From positions 1 to 23,521 of the forward strand of contig JAEZVS010000024.1 in the NCBI GenBank assembly GCA_023443145.1: DNA of 23,521 nt. The letters run 5' to 3'. Source of the DNA: Bacillota bacterium (GTDB taxonomy: Bacteria; Bacillota; Peptococcia; Peptococcales; Peptococcaceae). The translations under genes and the position numbers were made by a program. The notes below the pieces were generated by a model. That model saw only the letters and a program-made list of their open reading frames with translations, made no database searches and had not been told where the DNA came from. Each line of letters starts with the position of its first letter. Position 1 is the stretch's first letter. This document shows, piece after piece, positions 6,665 through 14,978 of the stretch.

Positions 6665-7672
6665 ATGAACAAGTTTAAGAAAGTGGCAGCAGCAGTGACG
6701 TTGGCAGCGGTCATGTTGGCCGGTTGTGGTGGCGCAGGTGTTAAAAATTCCGACGATAACAGTTCGGCGCCGGAAGCGTCGTATGACCAAAAAGTGGTGA
6801 CCATTTCACAGTTTGCGGAGCATGCATCGTTGGATGATTGTAAGAGAGGCTTTCTGGAAGGCTTAAAAAACGGCGGCTATGAAGAAGGTAAGAACTTAAA
6901 AATTAAAGAACAAAATGCCAATGCCGACCCGGGCATTGCCAATCAGATTGCCAATCAGTTTGTTTCCGATAAGCCGGATTTGGCTTGCGGTATTGCCACC
7001 ATCAGTGCTCAGTCCTTATACAATGCGTTTCAAAAAACTGAAATTCCGGTTATTTTCACCGCGGTTTCCGATCCGTTGGCGGCAGGCTTGGCTAAAGAAG
7101 ATGGCAGTCCTGTGGGCAAGGTCACCGGTACCAGCGATAAATTGCCATTGGAACAACAGGTGAAAATGATTCGAGATCTCATGCCGGAGGCTAAAACCAT
7201 TGGCGTGCTGTATTCCACCAGTGAAGTGAACTCGGAAAGTCATGTAAAAGAATTGGAAAAAATTTGTCCGAAGTATGGCTTCAAATTGGAAGCTGTGGGC
7301 ATCGCCACGGTGCAGGATATTCCGGCTGCCACCGATAACATTCTCAATAAGGTGGATTGTCTCAATAACATCACTGACAACACGGTGGTGAATGCGTTGG
7401 ATGTGGTGATCGATAAAGCGAATGCGAAAGGTATTCCGGTTTTCGGTTCGGAAATTGAACAGCTTAGAAAAGGCTGTGTGGCATCTATGTCTATAGATTA
7501 CGTGGGCTTGGGACGTATCACCGGTGAGATGGCGGCCAAGGTTCTTGATGGCGAAGATATTTCCAAAATGCCTTTTAAAACCATTACAGAAAACACCATG
7601 GTTTATAACCCTCAGGCTTGTGAGAAATTTGGCATTAAAATTCCTGAAGGTTTAAAAGCGGAAGCGGTTTAA
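6665..7672 (+). CDS. trpX: ABC transporter substrate-binding lipoprotein, TrpX-like
   Basis: This 335-residue lipoprotein is a solute-binding protein of the COG2984 / ABC_sub_bind family. The N-terminus MNKFKKVAAAVTLAAVMLAGC is a lipoprotein signal peptide with lipobox LAGC and lipid-anchored C21; a Gly/Ser-rich linker follows. The mature part has two Rossmann-like lobes: VTISQFAEHASLDDCKRGF, then IPVIFTAVSDPLAAGL, AKTIGVLYSTSEVNSE and DNTVVNALDVVIDKANAKGIPVFGSE. These are typical of the TrpX type. The start at 6665 has GAGGAG upstream; a longer frame from 6548 would run through the T-box terminator and is rejected. The gene heads a three-gene transport operon under a Trp-type T-box, so tryptophan or a close relative is the predicted ligand. 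Confidence 0.92.
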   Translation: MNKFKKVAAAVTLAAVMLAGCGGAGVKNSDDNSSAPEASYDQKVVTISQFAEHASLDDCKRGFLEGLKNGGYEEGKNLKIKEQNANADPGIANQIANQFVSDKPDLACGIATISAQSLYNAFQKTEIPVIFTAVSDPLAAGLAKEDGSPVGKVTGTSDKLPLEQQVKMIRDLMPEAKTIGVLYSTSEVNSESHVKELEKICPKYGFKLEAVGIATVQDIPAATDNILNKVDCLNNITDNTVVNALDVVIDKANAKGIPVFGSEIEQLRKGCVASMSIDYVGLGRITGEMAAKVLDGEDISKMPFKTITENTMVYNPQACEKFGIKIPEGLKAEAV

Positions 7673-7687
7673 TCAAGGAAGGATATC

Positions 7688-8587
7688 ATGATAGATATCA
7701 TTATCGGTATATTAGAGCAGGGTTTCATATACGGTATTATGGCCTTAGGCGTTTACATCACCTACCGTGTATTGGATTTTCCTGATCTTACAGTTGACGG
7801 CAGTTTTCCCTTAGGTGCAGCGGTGGTGGCGGCAATGATTGTGGCAGGCGCCAACCCGTGGTTCGCTTTGCTCATGGCTTTGCTTTCAGGAATTGTAGCC
7901 GGGCTGGTTACGGGCATTATTCACGTGTGTTTTCATGTGCGTGATCTTTTGGCAGGCATTATTACCATGACGGGACTCTACACCATCAATTTGCGCATTG
8001 CCGGGAGCGCCAATGTGCCGCTTTTTAACGACAGCACCATCTTTAATGCGGCTTCTATTGATAAATTGCCGCCGGTTCTTGCGCCTTATAGTACGGTCAT
8101 TATTGCAGGACTTCTTATGCTGGCAAGCAAATTTCTTTTGGATGCCTATTTTAAAACCCAAAACGGGATGCTTTTGATCGCTGCCGGTGATAACGCTCGC
8201 GTGGTGACCGGTTTGGCAAGGCATGAAGGCCGAATGAAAATTTTGGGATTGATGATTTCCAATGGTCTGGTGGCGTTTTCAGGCGGCATTTTAGCTCAGC
8301 AACAGCGTTTTTTTGAAGTGAGTATGGGGACCGGAACCATTGTGGTGGGTTTGGCGGCCGTGATTATTGGGATGAACTTATTTCATGGCCGTTTTCTCCG
8401 CGGCACCACGACGGCCATCATCGGCTCTGTGTTGTATAAGGCCTGTGTGGCCGGTGCCATTGCACTGGGATTGGAAACCACAGACATGAAATTGATGACA
8501 GCGGTACTTTTCCTGGTGATTTTGGCCATACATCGGAAAGATAAAAAGGCAAATCACAGTATAAAGGTGGGTGATTCAGATAATTGA
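7688..8587 (+). CDS. trpY: ABC transporter permease, TrpY-like
   Basis: This 299-residue integral membrane permease belongs to the COG4120 / BPD_transp_2 family. About eight hydrophobic segments are visible. Near the N-terminus is GIMALGVYITYRVLDFPDLTVDG, the characteristic segment of this subgroup, followed by GAAVVAAMIVAGANPWFALLMALLSG. A later segment, NGLVAFSGGILAQQQRFFEVSMGTGTIVVGLAAVIIG, is also typical. A ribosome binding site AAGGAAGG lies just before the start. The end overlaps the ATPase gene by 17 bases, so the two are coupled. Together with the binding protein and ATPase it forms a complete importer. It has no obvious defects. Confidence 0.93.
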   Translation: MIDIIIGILEQGFIYGIMALGVYITYRVLDFPDLTVDGSFPLGAAVVAAMIVAGANPWFALLMALLSGIVAGLVTGIIHVCFHVRDLLAGIITMTGLYTINLRIAGSANVPLFNDSTIFNAASIDKLPPVLAPYSTVIIAGLLMLASKFLLDAYFKTQNGMLLIAAGDNARVVTGLARHEGRMKILGLMISNGLVAFSGGILAQQQRFFEVSMGTGTIVVGLAAVIIGMNLFHGRFLRGTTTAIIGSVLYKACVAGAIALGLETTDMKLMTAVLFLVILAIHRKDKKANHSIKVGDSDN

Positions 8588-9353
8588 CATCAAACATTTG
8601 TATAAAACCTTTCACCCCGGTACAGTGAATGAAGCCGTCCTATTTACCGATTTTAATCTTCATGTAAACGAGGGCTCATTCGTCTCCATTGTGGGTTCCA
8701 ACGGCAGTGGGAAGACCACACTTTTAAATATCATTTGTGGCAGTCTCACCCAAAATGCAGGTGATGTGCTTATGAATGGGCGCAATATCAACAAATTACC
8801 TGAATACCAGCGCTCCAGACACATTGCACGCGTGTTTCAAGATCCGGCGTTGGGCACGTGCCCGTCAATGACCATTTTGGAAAATCTGTCGTTGGCCGAT
8901 CGGAAGGGACGATCTTTTGGCTTGGGACGCGGAGTGGATAAATCCAAGATTGATCAATACCGCACCATGCTGGAAAGACTGGGCCTCTATTTAGAAGACA
9001 AGCTGGATACCTGTGTAGGCGCACTATCAGGCGGCCAAAGACAGGCGCTCGCGTTGTTAATGGCCACAATGACAGATCTGGATATCCTTATTTTGGATGA
9101 GCACACGGCTGCCCTGGATCCGAAGACGGCGGATGTCATTATGAGCCTTACAGACGAGTTGGTTCGAGAAAAACACATGACGACGTTGATGGTGACACAT
9201 AATCTTCGTTATGCAGTGGATTATGGAGATCGCATGATTATGATGCATCAAGGTCAAATTGTGCTGGACCGGCAAGGGGTAGAGAAAGAAAAGACCCAAG
9301 TGGACGATCTCTTAGATCTTTTTAACGAAATCAGTATTGAGTGCGGCAATTGA
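8571..9353 (+). CDS. trpZ: ABC transporter ATP-binding protein, TrpZ-like
   Basis: This is the 260-residue nucleotide-binding subunit of the COG1101 type. It has Walker A VGSNGSGKTT (about residues 41-50), a Q-loop in RVFQDP, the signature LSGGQRQALALLMA, Walker B LDILILDEHTAALDP and the switch histidine in VTHNLRYAV. The DEH in place of the common DEP after Walker B is usual in this subfamily. The start codon is GTG at 8571, with AAAGGTGG just upstream inside the permease gene; the two frames overlap by 17 bases. The gene ends the transporter operon and is followed by an intrinsic terminator. It should power tryptophan uptake on the inner face of the membrane. Confidence 0.93.
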   Translation: MIQIIDIKHLYKTFHPGTVNEAVLFTDFNLHVNEGSFVSIVGSNGSGKTTLLNIICGSLTQNAGDVLMNGRNINKLPEYQRSRHIARVFQDPALGTCPSMTILENLSLADRKGRSFGLGRGVDKSKIDQYRTMLERLGLYLEDKLDTCVGALSGGQRQALALLMATMTDLDILILDEHTAALDPKTADVIMSLTDELVREKHMTTLMVTHNLRYAVDYGDRMIMMHQGQIVLDRQGVEKEKTQVDDLLDLFNEISIECGN

Positions 9354-9365
9354 TTGCTTGCAGGC

Positions 9366-9396
9366 GGGTGGTTGCCATGTGCAGCCACCCTTTTTT
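9366..9396 (+). terminator. Intrinsic terminator of the trpXYZ operon
   Basis: The stem GGGTGG/CCACCC, with a short inner GC/GC pair, is followed by TTTTTT. It begins 12 bases after the ATPase stop codon. The macro-domain gene starts 17 bases downstream, so it may be transcribed only by read-through. Confidence 0.8.
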
Positions 9397-9412
9397 GAAA
9401 GGAGAGAACGGG

Positions 9413-9931
9413 ATGATTCAAGTGATTTGCGGAGACATCACCACTTTTCAAGGAGATGCCATTGTGAATGCGGCCAATGAAGGACTCCGCGGCGGCGGTG
9501 GCGTGGATGGCGCCATTCATCGGGCGGCGGGTCCGGAGCTTATAGCTGAATGCCGTCAAATTGGTCATTGTCCCACTGGCGAGGCCCGCATCACCAAGGG
9601 ATATCGTTTGCCGGCACGTTTTGTGATTCACACAGTGGGACCGATCTGGCACGGCGGTGATGCCGATGAAGCCGATAAGCTTCGTTCATGCTATGTGTCG
9701 TCTCTTAAGCTGGCGGCAGATGCCGGGTGTCGTTCTCTGGCTTTTCCGTCGATTTCAACGGGCGTGTACGGTTATCCTGTGGCGCAAGCGGCTCAGATTG
9801 CCATGGATGCGTTGGTTTCAGCTCAAGATCGGTACCCGGAAATGGACGTGACCATGGTGTGTTTTTCGGAAGCAGATCGCGCGGTGTACGCTGCGGCATT
9901 GTGTGATCAATTCAAAAAAGAAGAAAAATAA
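9413..9931 (+). CDS. Macro-domain protein, ADP-ribose-binding (O-acetyl-ADP-ribose deacetylase type)
   Basis: This 172-residue single-domain protein is of the YmdB/MacroD-like type. These bind ADP-ribose and hydrolyse O-acetyl-ADP-ribose or remove ADP-ribose from proteins. The key signatures are all present: GDITTFQGDAIVNAANEGL (residues about 6-24, with the catalytic-loop Asn residues), GGGGVDGAIHRAAGPEL, CPTGEARITKGYRLPA, VIHTVGPIW and the phosphate loop SISTGVYGYP. The start at MIQVICGD is chosen because AAGGAGAG lies just upstream; a longer frame from 9341 overlaps the ATPase gene and crosses the terminator. It converges on a gene for a DUF3825 protein across a shared terminator. Its substrate in this organism cannot be told from sequence. 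Confidence 0.93.
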   Translation: MIQVICGDITTFQGDAIVNAANEGLRGGGGVDGAIHRAAGPELIAECRQIGHCPTGEARITKGYRLPARFVIHTVGPIWHGGDADEADKLRSCYVSSLKLAADAGCRSLAFPSISTGVYGYPVAQAAQIAMDALVSAQDRYPEMDVTMVCFSEADRAVYAAALCDQFKKEEK

Positions 9932-9996
9932 AAAACCGATTTGCGCCCAACAGTCGACGGCTTATTGCCAACGGCGCAGGGGTGCAAATCGGTTTT
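9932..9996. terminator. Bidirectional terminator between the macro-domain and DUF3825 genes
   Basis: A 13-bp perfect stem, AAAACCGATTTGC (9932-9944) with GCAAATCGGTTTT (9984-9996), encloses a 39-base loop. The outer A and T runs give a terminator for both strands. An alternative inner pairing TGCGCC/GGCGCA is possible. Confidence 0.75.
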
Positions 9997-9999
9997 CTT

Positions 10000-11598
10000 T
10001 TATTCTGAGTCTTTCATGGGACAGTTGATGACGCTGGAGGTGGTCAACCAGCTGGTTTGAGGCGAGGCGATCAGGCGTGCATCAATATAGGCCTGTTCCA
10101 TGGTGAGTATGGTTTGCCCTTGATAGTTCCCGGATTGGGTGGCTTCTACAACGAGTACGTTGTCTACGGTGGCATAACTTGACAAATGTAAGGGCAGCAT
10201 AAGGTTCACCGTATTGCGAGCCGGATAATAAGAAGGCACAGCGGTGCGATAATTCCATTTAATCTGCTTGCGCGCTAAAGTGGTGGCGTCATCCAAACGA
10301 TTCTTCAGCCGATTGTAAAGGGTGATGTCTTCTGATAAATAATCTTCCAGCCGGGTGTAAAGCAACTCTTTTTGTGCGGGGTCTTTGGCATGCTTAATTT
10401 TTTGCAAAATGCGCCGAGCATCAGGACGGTCATAGCACTGAGCATCTAAAAATTCAATTGGAAACCGATCTATATTTTCTCGTACGATATGGTTGTAATC
10501 ACAATGAAGTTTTTTGTTCATATCGAAGATCAGTTCCTCTTTGGCTTCGAAATAAGCAGCCGGTTCCGGCAAAGGATTAAAGAGGTGAACCAGCTGTTTG
10601 CCCATGCCGCGCTGGCCGGCAATGGCAAATTCTTTAAAAAGCCAGGGAGAACTGCCGGCATTGTTGGGAACAAAACAGGCATAGATGTCATCGTACCGAT
10701 CGTTAACAAGACCGGTGTTAAAGGCAGCCAGTCGTCGATCTTCAGAAACGGAGATTTTAGATTCAATATAGACGCGGTAAAAGGTGTATTGAATGTATTT
10801 TTTTAAAATGTAATGGTTTTTAGGCGTGGTGCCGCAAAAATCCCATTCTTCATCTATGGCCAAATCAGCCAGTTCTTCTAAAAAATCGTCCCAGTTGCCT
10901 AAGAAAGCAAACTGTTCTAAAGTGCGCGCCGGATTGGCTACATTAATGTTTAAACCGTTTGACAGCAGCATGTTGGTGTCTTCTACATATTGAAAACTGA
11001 GGTAGCGGCCTTCTTCATCGGTCGGTACGCGTTTGAAGGTTAAAATCAGGGCGCGGGGATAGGCCATGTTAAAATCCATCGAAAAACGAATGCTGTCTTT
11101 TTGTATATCAATGCGATGTGTTGCACGGGCTTGCTGGTAAGCCGCTTCAATAAGTGGAGGTATAGCCGGAGAGGACTTACCTATTTTTTTGGTGAGTAAT
11201 TCCAGAGGCTTTTCTTCTAAATGGGACACCGGCAGCAAATATTTGGGCAGTAAATTCCCTTTTTGATTTTTTTGTTTAAAAGGCGGTTTGGTTCCGTCGG
11301 CTGTGCCGATGTTGGCACCGGCTCTTTTTTTGAGACGAGCGGCCTGCACCTTGGGTTCGTTCGTCGCCCATTTTTTCAGGCGAATTTGCGGGGCCTGATT
11401 GGCGCCGCCGGCGTGAACAATCTGAATAAATTCGGGCATATCTCTGAGCATGTCGATCATTTTTTTATATCCGTGTTTGCGGCAGGTGATGCCATGATCG
11501 GTGAGACATTGGGCGATATTGTTCATATGATGTGTGCCGAGGGGTAAAGATGCAAGGAGAAGTTTATAAATTTTATTTTTGGCATTTAACGTGATCAT
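10000..11598 (-). CDS. DUF3825 family protein with N-terminal LOTUS-like winged helix
   Basis: This 532-residue protein has no known function. Residues 1 to about 65 (KIYKLLLASLPLGTHHMNN, then CRKHGYKKMIDMLRDMPEF) resemble an OST-HTH/LOTUS winged-helix domain, a putative RNA-binding fold. A basic, probably flexible linker follows (about 70-120). From about residue 230 the sequence looks like DUF3825: EEWDFCGTTPKNHYILKKYI, AAFNTGLVNDRYDDIYACF, SPWLFKEFAIAG, LPEPAAYFEAKEELIFD and the C-terminal ILTMEQAYIDARLIASP. The start overlaps the stop of the upstream HAD gene by four bases (ATGA), so both are made from one message. No signal peptide or membrane segment is seen. The family match is from memory; an RNA-linked role is inference from the N-terminal domain. 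Confidence 0.75.
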   Translation of the reverse strand: MITLNAKNKIYKLLLASLPLGTHHMNNIAQCLTDHGITCRKHGYKKMIDMLRDMPEFIQIVHAGGANQAPQIRLKKWATNEPKVQAARLKKRAGANIGTADGTKPPFKQKNQKGNLLPKYLLPVSHLEEKPLELLTKKIGKSSPAIPPLIEAAYQQARATHRIDIQKDSIRFSMDFNMAYPRALILTFKRVPTDEEGRYLSFQYVEDTNMLLSNGLNINVANPARTLEQFAFLGNWDDFLEELADLAIDEEWDFCGTTPKNHYILKKYIQYTFYRVYIESKISVSEDRRLAAFNTGLVNDRYDDIYACFVPNNAGSSPWLFKEFAIAGQRGMGKQLVHLFNPLPEPAAYFEAKEELIFDMNKKLHCDYNHIVRENIDRFPIEFLDAQCYDRPDARRILQKIKHAKDPAQKELLYTRLEDYLSEDITLYNRLKNRLDDATTLARKQIKWNYRTAVPSYYPARNTVNLMLPLHLSSYATVDNVLVVEATQSGNYQGQTILTMEQAYIDARLIASPQTSWLTTSSVINCPMKDSE

Positions 11599-12284
11599 TC
11601 AGGTTCCTCAAATCTGTTTTGGGTTTGAACACAGTTTCCATCAAAGGATTGTCCATAAAAGTCAAGGAGTTCCATCAAATGGTCGATCATGCGAGTGGGA
11701 TGGGCGGCCGCCACCTTTTCAGCGCCTACAGCTGCAAAGGAGACACCGCAGGTCCAGACACCGGCAGCGTGGCCGGAGGCTATGTCATGGGGACTGTCAC
11801 CCACCATGATGGCTTCATGGGGCATCGCTTGGCAGGCTTGCAGTGCCAGGAGGACCGGCGCAGGATCGGGCTTGTGCAAGGGGGTATCTTCCGGGCCGAT
11901 GAGCACATCAACGTAACGCAGCAAGTTGAATTGAAGCAGGTTTTTAGCGGCATTGTGCCTTTTTTTTGAGGTTACAACCGCAGTCTTAGCGCCTCGCTCT
12001 TTAAGCGTATGCAACATCACATCTGCATCCTGCATCATTTGTACGTCGCCTTGACCGATGCGGGTAGATTCTGCCAAATAAGCAGCGTGAATGTCTTCGG
12101 CTCGCTCGGCTGAAAGGCTTTGAATGGCCTTGAAGAGCGGAATGCCGAAGGTTTCTGTAATGATATGTTCGTCCAATGTGTCGTTCATCACTGTTTGCCA
12201 GGCATGCTGAAAGCAGTGAATGACATGGCGATTGGAGTTGATGAGGGTACCATCCAAATCAAATAAAAAAGTGGTGATTGACAT
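11595..12284 (-). CDS. HAD-superfamily hydrolase, phosphoglycolate phosphatase/PpaX-like
   Basis: This 229-residue cytoplasmic phosphatase has all four HAD motifs: nucleophile motif I FLFDLDGTL (D9, D11), motif II VVTSK, motif III lysine in LHKPDPAPVLLAL, and motif IV VGDSPHDI. The alpha-helical cap between motifs I and II is of the C1 type typical of Gph, PpaX and beta-phosphoglucomutase relatives. The substrate cannot be fixed from sequence; phosphoglycolate, pyrophosphate or a nucleotide are the usual ones. The start follows GGAAACTCC without a strong Shine-Dalgarno, though AGGAG lies about 17 bases upstream of the start. It is the first gene of a two-gene operon with the DUF3825 protein and diverges from the GNAT-recG operon. 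Confidence 0.88.
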   Translation of the reverse strand: MSITTFLFDLDGTLINSNRHVIHCFQHAWQTVMNDTLDEHIITETFGIPLFKAIQSLSAERAEDIHAAYLAESTRIGQGDVQMMQDADVMLHTLKERGAKTAVVTSKKRHNAAKNLLQFNLLRYVDVLIGPEDTPLHKPDPAPVLLALQACQAMPHEAIMVGDSPHDIASGHAAGVWTCGVSFAAVGAEKVAAAHPTRMIDHLMELLDFYGQSFDGNCVQTQNRFEEPE

Positions 12285-12320
12285 ACAGGGAAACTCCTAT
12301 GTACTATGGATACGCAGCGG

Positions 12321-12348
12321 TTCATGGTGCACATACCATTATTATACT
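12321..12348. promoter_or_regulatory. Overlapping divergent promoters (HAD operon minus, GNAT-recG operon plus)
   Basis: On the plus strand, TTCATG (12321-12326) and TATACT (12343-12348) are 16 bases apart. On the minus strand a perfect -10 box TATAAT occupies 12341-12346, with a poor -35 match about 17 bases upstream. The two -10 boxes share four bases, so only one polymerase could bind at a time. Confidence 0.5.
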
Positions 12349-12413
12349 ATTTTTTTGCCGCATGAACAGTGAAAAGATCATTATGTGCAAGTCTTGCCGG
12401 AGGGAATGATGAC

Positions 12414-12872
12414 ATGACAAAGAAAAAGTTGACGGTGCGCCCGGCCAATATTGAAGATACCAAGTTGGTGTTTTCTTTTATACAGGCGCTGGCTGAATAC
12501 GAAGGGCGGCCGGAAGATGTATATCTCACTGAAGGGCAATTGGAAGCTATTTTGTTCCGGCGGTGCGCGGCCAAAGTCATCATTGCAGAGATAGACAGTC
12601 GGCCGGCGGGCTTCGCTCTTTATTATCCGGTTGTGTCTACTTTCAGCGGACGGATCAATCTTTATATTGAAGATTTGTTTGTTTATCCGGATGATCGCCG
12701 AAAAGGTGTGGGGCGGGCGCTCATCGATACCCTCTGCCGTATGCCCGAAGCCGATGGTCTCAAGTGGCTTTGTTTGGCAGATAATCTGGAAGGTCAAGCC
12801 TTCTATAAAAAACTTGGCGCACGCAAAGGACTGATGTCTGTGCCGTATGTCATGGACGGGGTGCCCTCATGA
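12414..12872 (+). CDS. GNAT-family N-acetyltransferase, spermidine/spermine (diamine) acetyltransferase-like
   Basis: This 152-residue acetyl-CoA-dependent acetyltransferase looks closest to the SSAT/diamine group. It starts VRPANIEDTKLVFSFIQALAEYE, as in that group. It contains ALYYPVVSTFSGRINLYIEDLFV, where the STF-G and YIEDLFV elements are typical, then the acetyl-CoA pyrophosphate loop PDDRRKGVGRALI and the C-terminal NLEGQAFYKKLGA. The start at 12414 has GGAGGG at 12399-12404; an in-frame ATG at 12369 lacks a ribosome binding site. The end overlaps recG by four bases (ATGA). The acceptor may be a polyamine, thialysine or another amine; the sequence does not decide. Its link to recG looks positional rather than functional. 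Confidence 0.85.
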   Translation: MTKKKLTVRPANIEDTKLVFSFIQALAEYEGRPEDVYLTEGQLEAILFRRCAAKVIIAEIDSRPAGFALYYPVVSTFSGRINLYIEDLFVYPDDRRKGVGRALIDTLCRMPEADGLKWLCLADNLEGQAFYKKLGARKGLMSVPYVMDGVPS

Positions 12873-14893
12873 CGATGTTAACAGAGCCGCTGACTGTTGT
12901 AAAAGGCATTGGTCCGGCTAAAAGCAAACATTTTGGCAATTTGGGCGTGCATACCATTGCTGATTTGCTGTATTATTATCCCTTTCGCTATAATGATTAT
13001 ACCCGGCTTTGTGCGGTCCATGAATGGGAAGAGGGCAATGTGGGGGCGTACGTGGGCGAGATTGTGGAATGCCATGAACATCGCACCCGTCGCGGTATGA
13101 TCATTTTTAAAGCGCTTTTAAAAAGTCGAAGTCAAGGAGATGTGGTGGCCACCTGGTTCGGGCGCCGAAATCTATCTCGTCGTTTGGAAGCGGGCATGCG
13201 CCTTTTTTGCGTGGGGCGTATGCATCCCGGTTTTCGTGGTGAAATGAACGTCATAAGCCATCGGGTAGTGGCCGGGGACGAGGACTTGCGCCGGCACATG
13301 ATTTTAGAACCTGTCTATCATGCCAGTGAAAAATTAAACACCCAGACCATCGCTCAAACGGTAGCTGCCGCTCTGGATATGGTGACGCTAAAAGAATTGC
13401 TGCCCCAAGATATACGCTCGGCTTATGGCCTTATCGATTGGCAAACGGCCATTAACCATATCCATCGGCCACCGAATGGGGAGGCACTGACACGTGCTCA
13501 GGAAACCATTGTCATTATGGAATTTTTGGCGCTTATATTGTGGGCACGGACCGATGGCGCCCAAAAGCAAATCGGGGTGCGTCACCAAACGAACGGAGAT
13601 TTATGCCGGTCTTATTTGTCGGCGCTGCCCTATGAACTGACGGGCGATCAGACACAGGTGCTGGCGGATATTTTTTCCGATATGGAAAGTCCCTGGCAGA
13701 TGCATCGCCTGTTGCAAGGGGATGTGGGCTGTGGTAAAACGTCAGTGGCGGTGCTGGCACTCTTAAAAACGGTAGAAAGCGGACATCAGGGCGTTTTGAT
13801 GGCGCCCACTGAGATTTTGGCCAATCAGCATTATGAAAAAACTCGAGAGGCGCTGTCTCGTTTAAACGTGTCGTTGGCGCTGCTCACGGGAAAAACCGGT
13901 CGTGCAGAACGGCGGGACATACTCGATCGTTTGGCTTCCGGAAAAATCGACATTCTTATGGGCACCCATGCATTGTTGGAAGACGACGTGTGTTTTCATC
14001 GGTTGGGTTTGGCCATCATAGATGAGCAGCATCGATTTGGCGTGGCACAGCGCGGTGCTTTAGAAAACAAAGGACGGGCGCCGGATGTGTTGGTGATGAC
14101 CGCCACGCCCATTCCCCGTTCTCTGGCGCTTACCGTTTACGGTGACCTGTCTTTATCTCTTATTGAAGAAATGCCGCCCGGTCGCGGGCAAGTGCGCACC
14201 ATGACCATCGGTGAACACAAGCGGGCGGATATGTACGAATTCCTGCGCAAGGAAATGCAGGCCGGAAGGCAGATTTATGTGGTCTGTCCTTTGGTGCAGG
14301 AAAGTGAAAAACTGGATCTGGCCAATGCGACCGCCTTGGCTGAGAATCTTTCACGCAACATTTATCCGGAATTTAACGTTGATTTGTTGCATGGGCAGAT
14401 GAAAAGTGAGGAAAAGGCCCAGGTGATGGCGCGCTTTCGTGCCGGAGATACGCAGGTGCTGGTCTCCACTACGGTCATTGAAGTGGGCATCGATGTGGCC
14501 AATGCCACCGTTATGGTGATTGAAAATGCGGAACGTTTTGGGTTGGCGCAGTTGCATCAATTGCGGGGACGCATTGGTCGCGGCGCTCACGATGGCTACT
14601 GTATTTTAATCAGTGAGGCCGGTCATCGGGATGCCCGCCAACGCTTGGAAGTGATGGTGAAAAATGCCGACGGTTTTGCCATCGCTGAAGCCGATTTAAG
14701 ACAGCGGGGTCCCGGAGAACTTTTGGGATTGCGCCAACATGGGATGGGCCTCTTTCGATTGGCCGACCCCGTACAACATGCCCATCTAATTCCCCGGGCA
14801 CGTCAACTGGCAGAAGAACTGGAAACGAACGGGCAAGTGAGTGCTGCCCTGGAGTCACTCATTGCCGACATGCGGCAAAAAATGCGCACCTAA
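12869..14893 (+). CDS. recG: ATP-dependent DNA helicase RecG
   Basis: RecG is a monomeric superfamily 2 helicase that reverses stalled replication forks and moves Holliday junctions. At 674 residues it is full length. The N-terminal wedge/OB region begins VKGIGPAKSKHFGNLGVHTIADLLYYYPFRY. The helicase motifs are LLQGDVGCGKTSVAV (Walker A, about residue 281), IIDEQHRFGVAQR (DEQH, about 384), VMTATPIPRSLA, VSTTVIEVGIDVANA and QLRGRIGRGAHDGYC. The C-terminal region ADLRQRGPGELLGLRQHG is the RecG signature. The start overlaps the GNAT gene by four bases; a second ATG two codons later is possible. It is followed after 85 bases by rsmD with no terminator between them. Confidence 0.98.
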   Translation: MTMLTEPLTVVKGIGPAKSKHFGNLGVHTIADLLYYYPFRYNDYTRLCAVHEWEEGNVGAYVGEIVECHEHRTRRGMIIFKALLKSRSQGDVVATWFGRRNLSRRLEAGMRLFCVGRMHPGFRGEMNVISHRVVAGDEDLRRHMILEPVYHASEKLNTQTIAQTVAAALDMVTLKELLPQDIRSAYGLIDWQTAINHIHRPPNGEALTRAQETIVIMEFLALILWARTDGAQKQIGVRHQTNGDLCRSYLSALPYELTGDQTQVLADIFSDMESPWQMHRLLQGDVGCGKTSVAVLALLKTVESGHQGVLMAPTEILANQHYEKTREALSRLNVSLALLTGKTGRAERRDILDRLASGKIDILMGTHALLEDDVCFHRLGLAIIDEQHRFGVAQRGALENKGRAPDVLVMTATPIPRSLALTVYGDLSLSLIEEMPPGRGQVRTMTIGEHKRADMYEFLRKEMQAGRQIYVVCPLVQESEKLDLANATALAENLSRNIYPEFNVDLLHGQMKSEEKAQVMARFRAGDTQVLVSTTVIEVGIDVANATVMVIENAERFGLAQLHQLRGRIGRGAHDGYCILISEAGHRDARQRLEVMVKNADGFAIAEADLRQRGPGELLGLRQHGMGLFRLADPVQHAHLIPRARQLAEELETNGQVSAALESLIADMRQKMRT

Positions 14894-14978
14894 CGGGGTG
14901 GCCTTCAGTGCCCTTTTACCGTCGCGCACCATTGCCGATGTTCGAGATCATTTAAGCTCGTCATTATGGAGGTGACCC

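Noticed and set aside
9341..9412. Earlier start for the macro-domain protein
   Set aside because: It overlaps the ATPase gene and crosses the trpXYZ terminator; the conserved domain begins exactly at the ATG at 9413, which has a Shine-Dalgarno.
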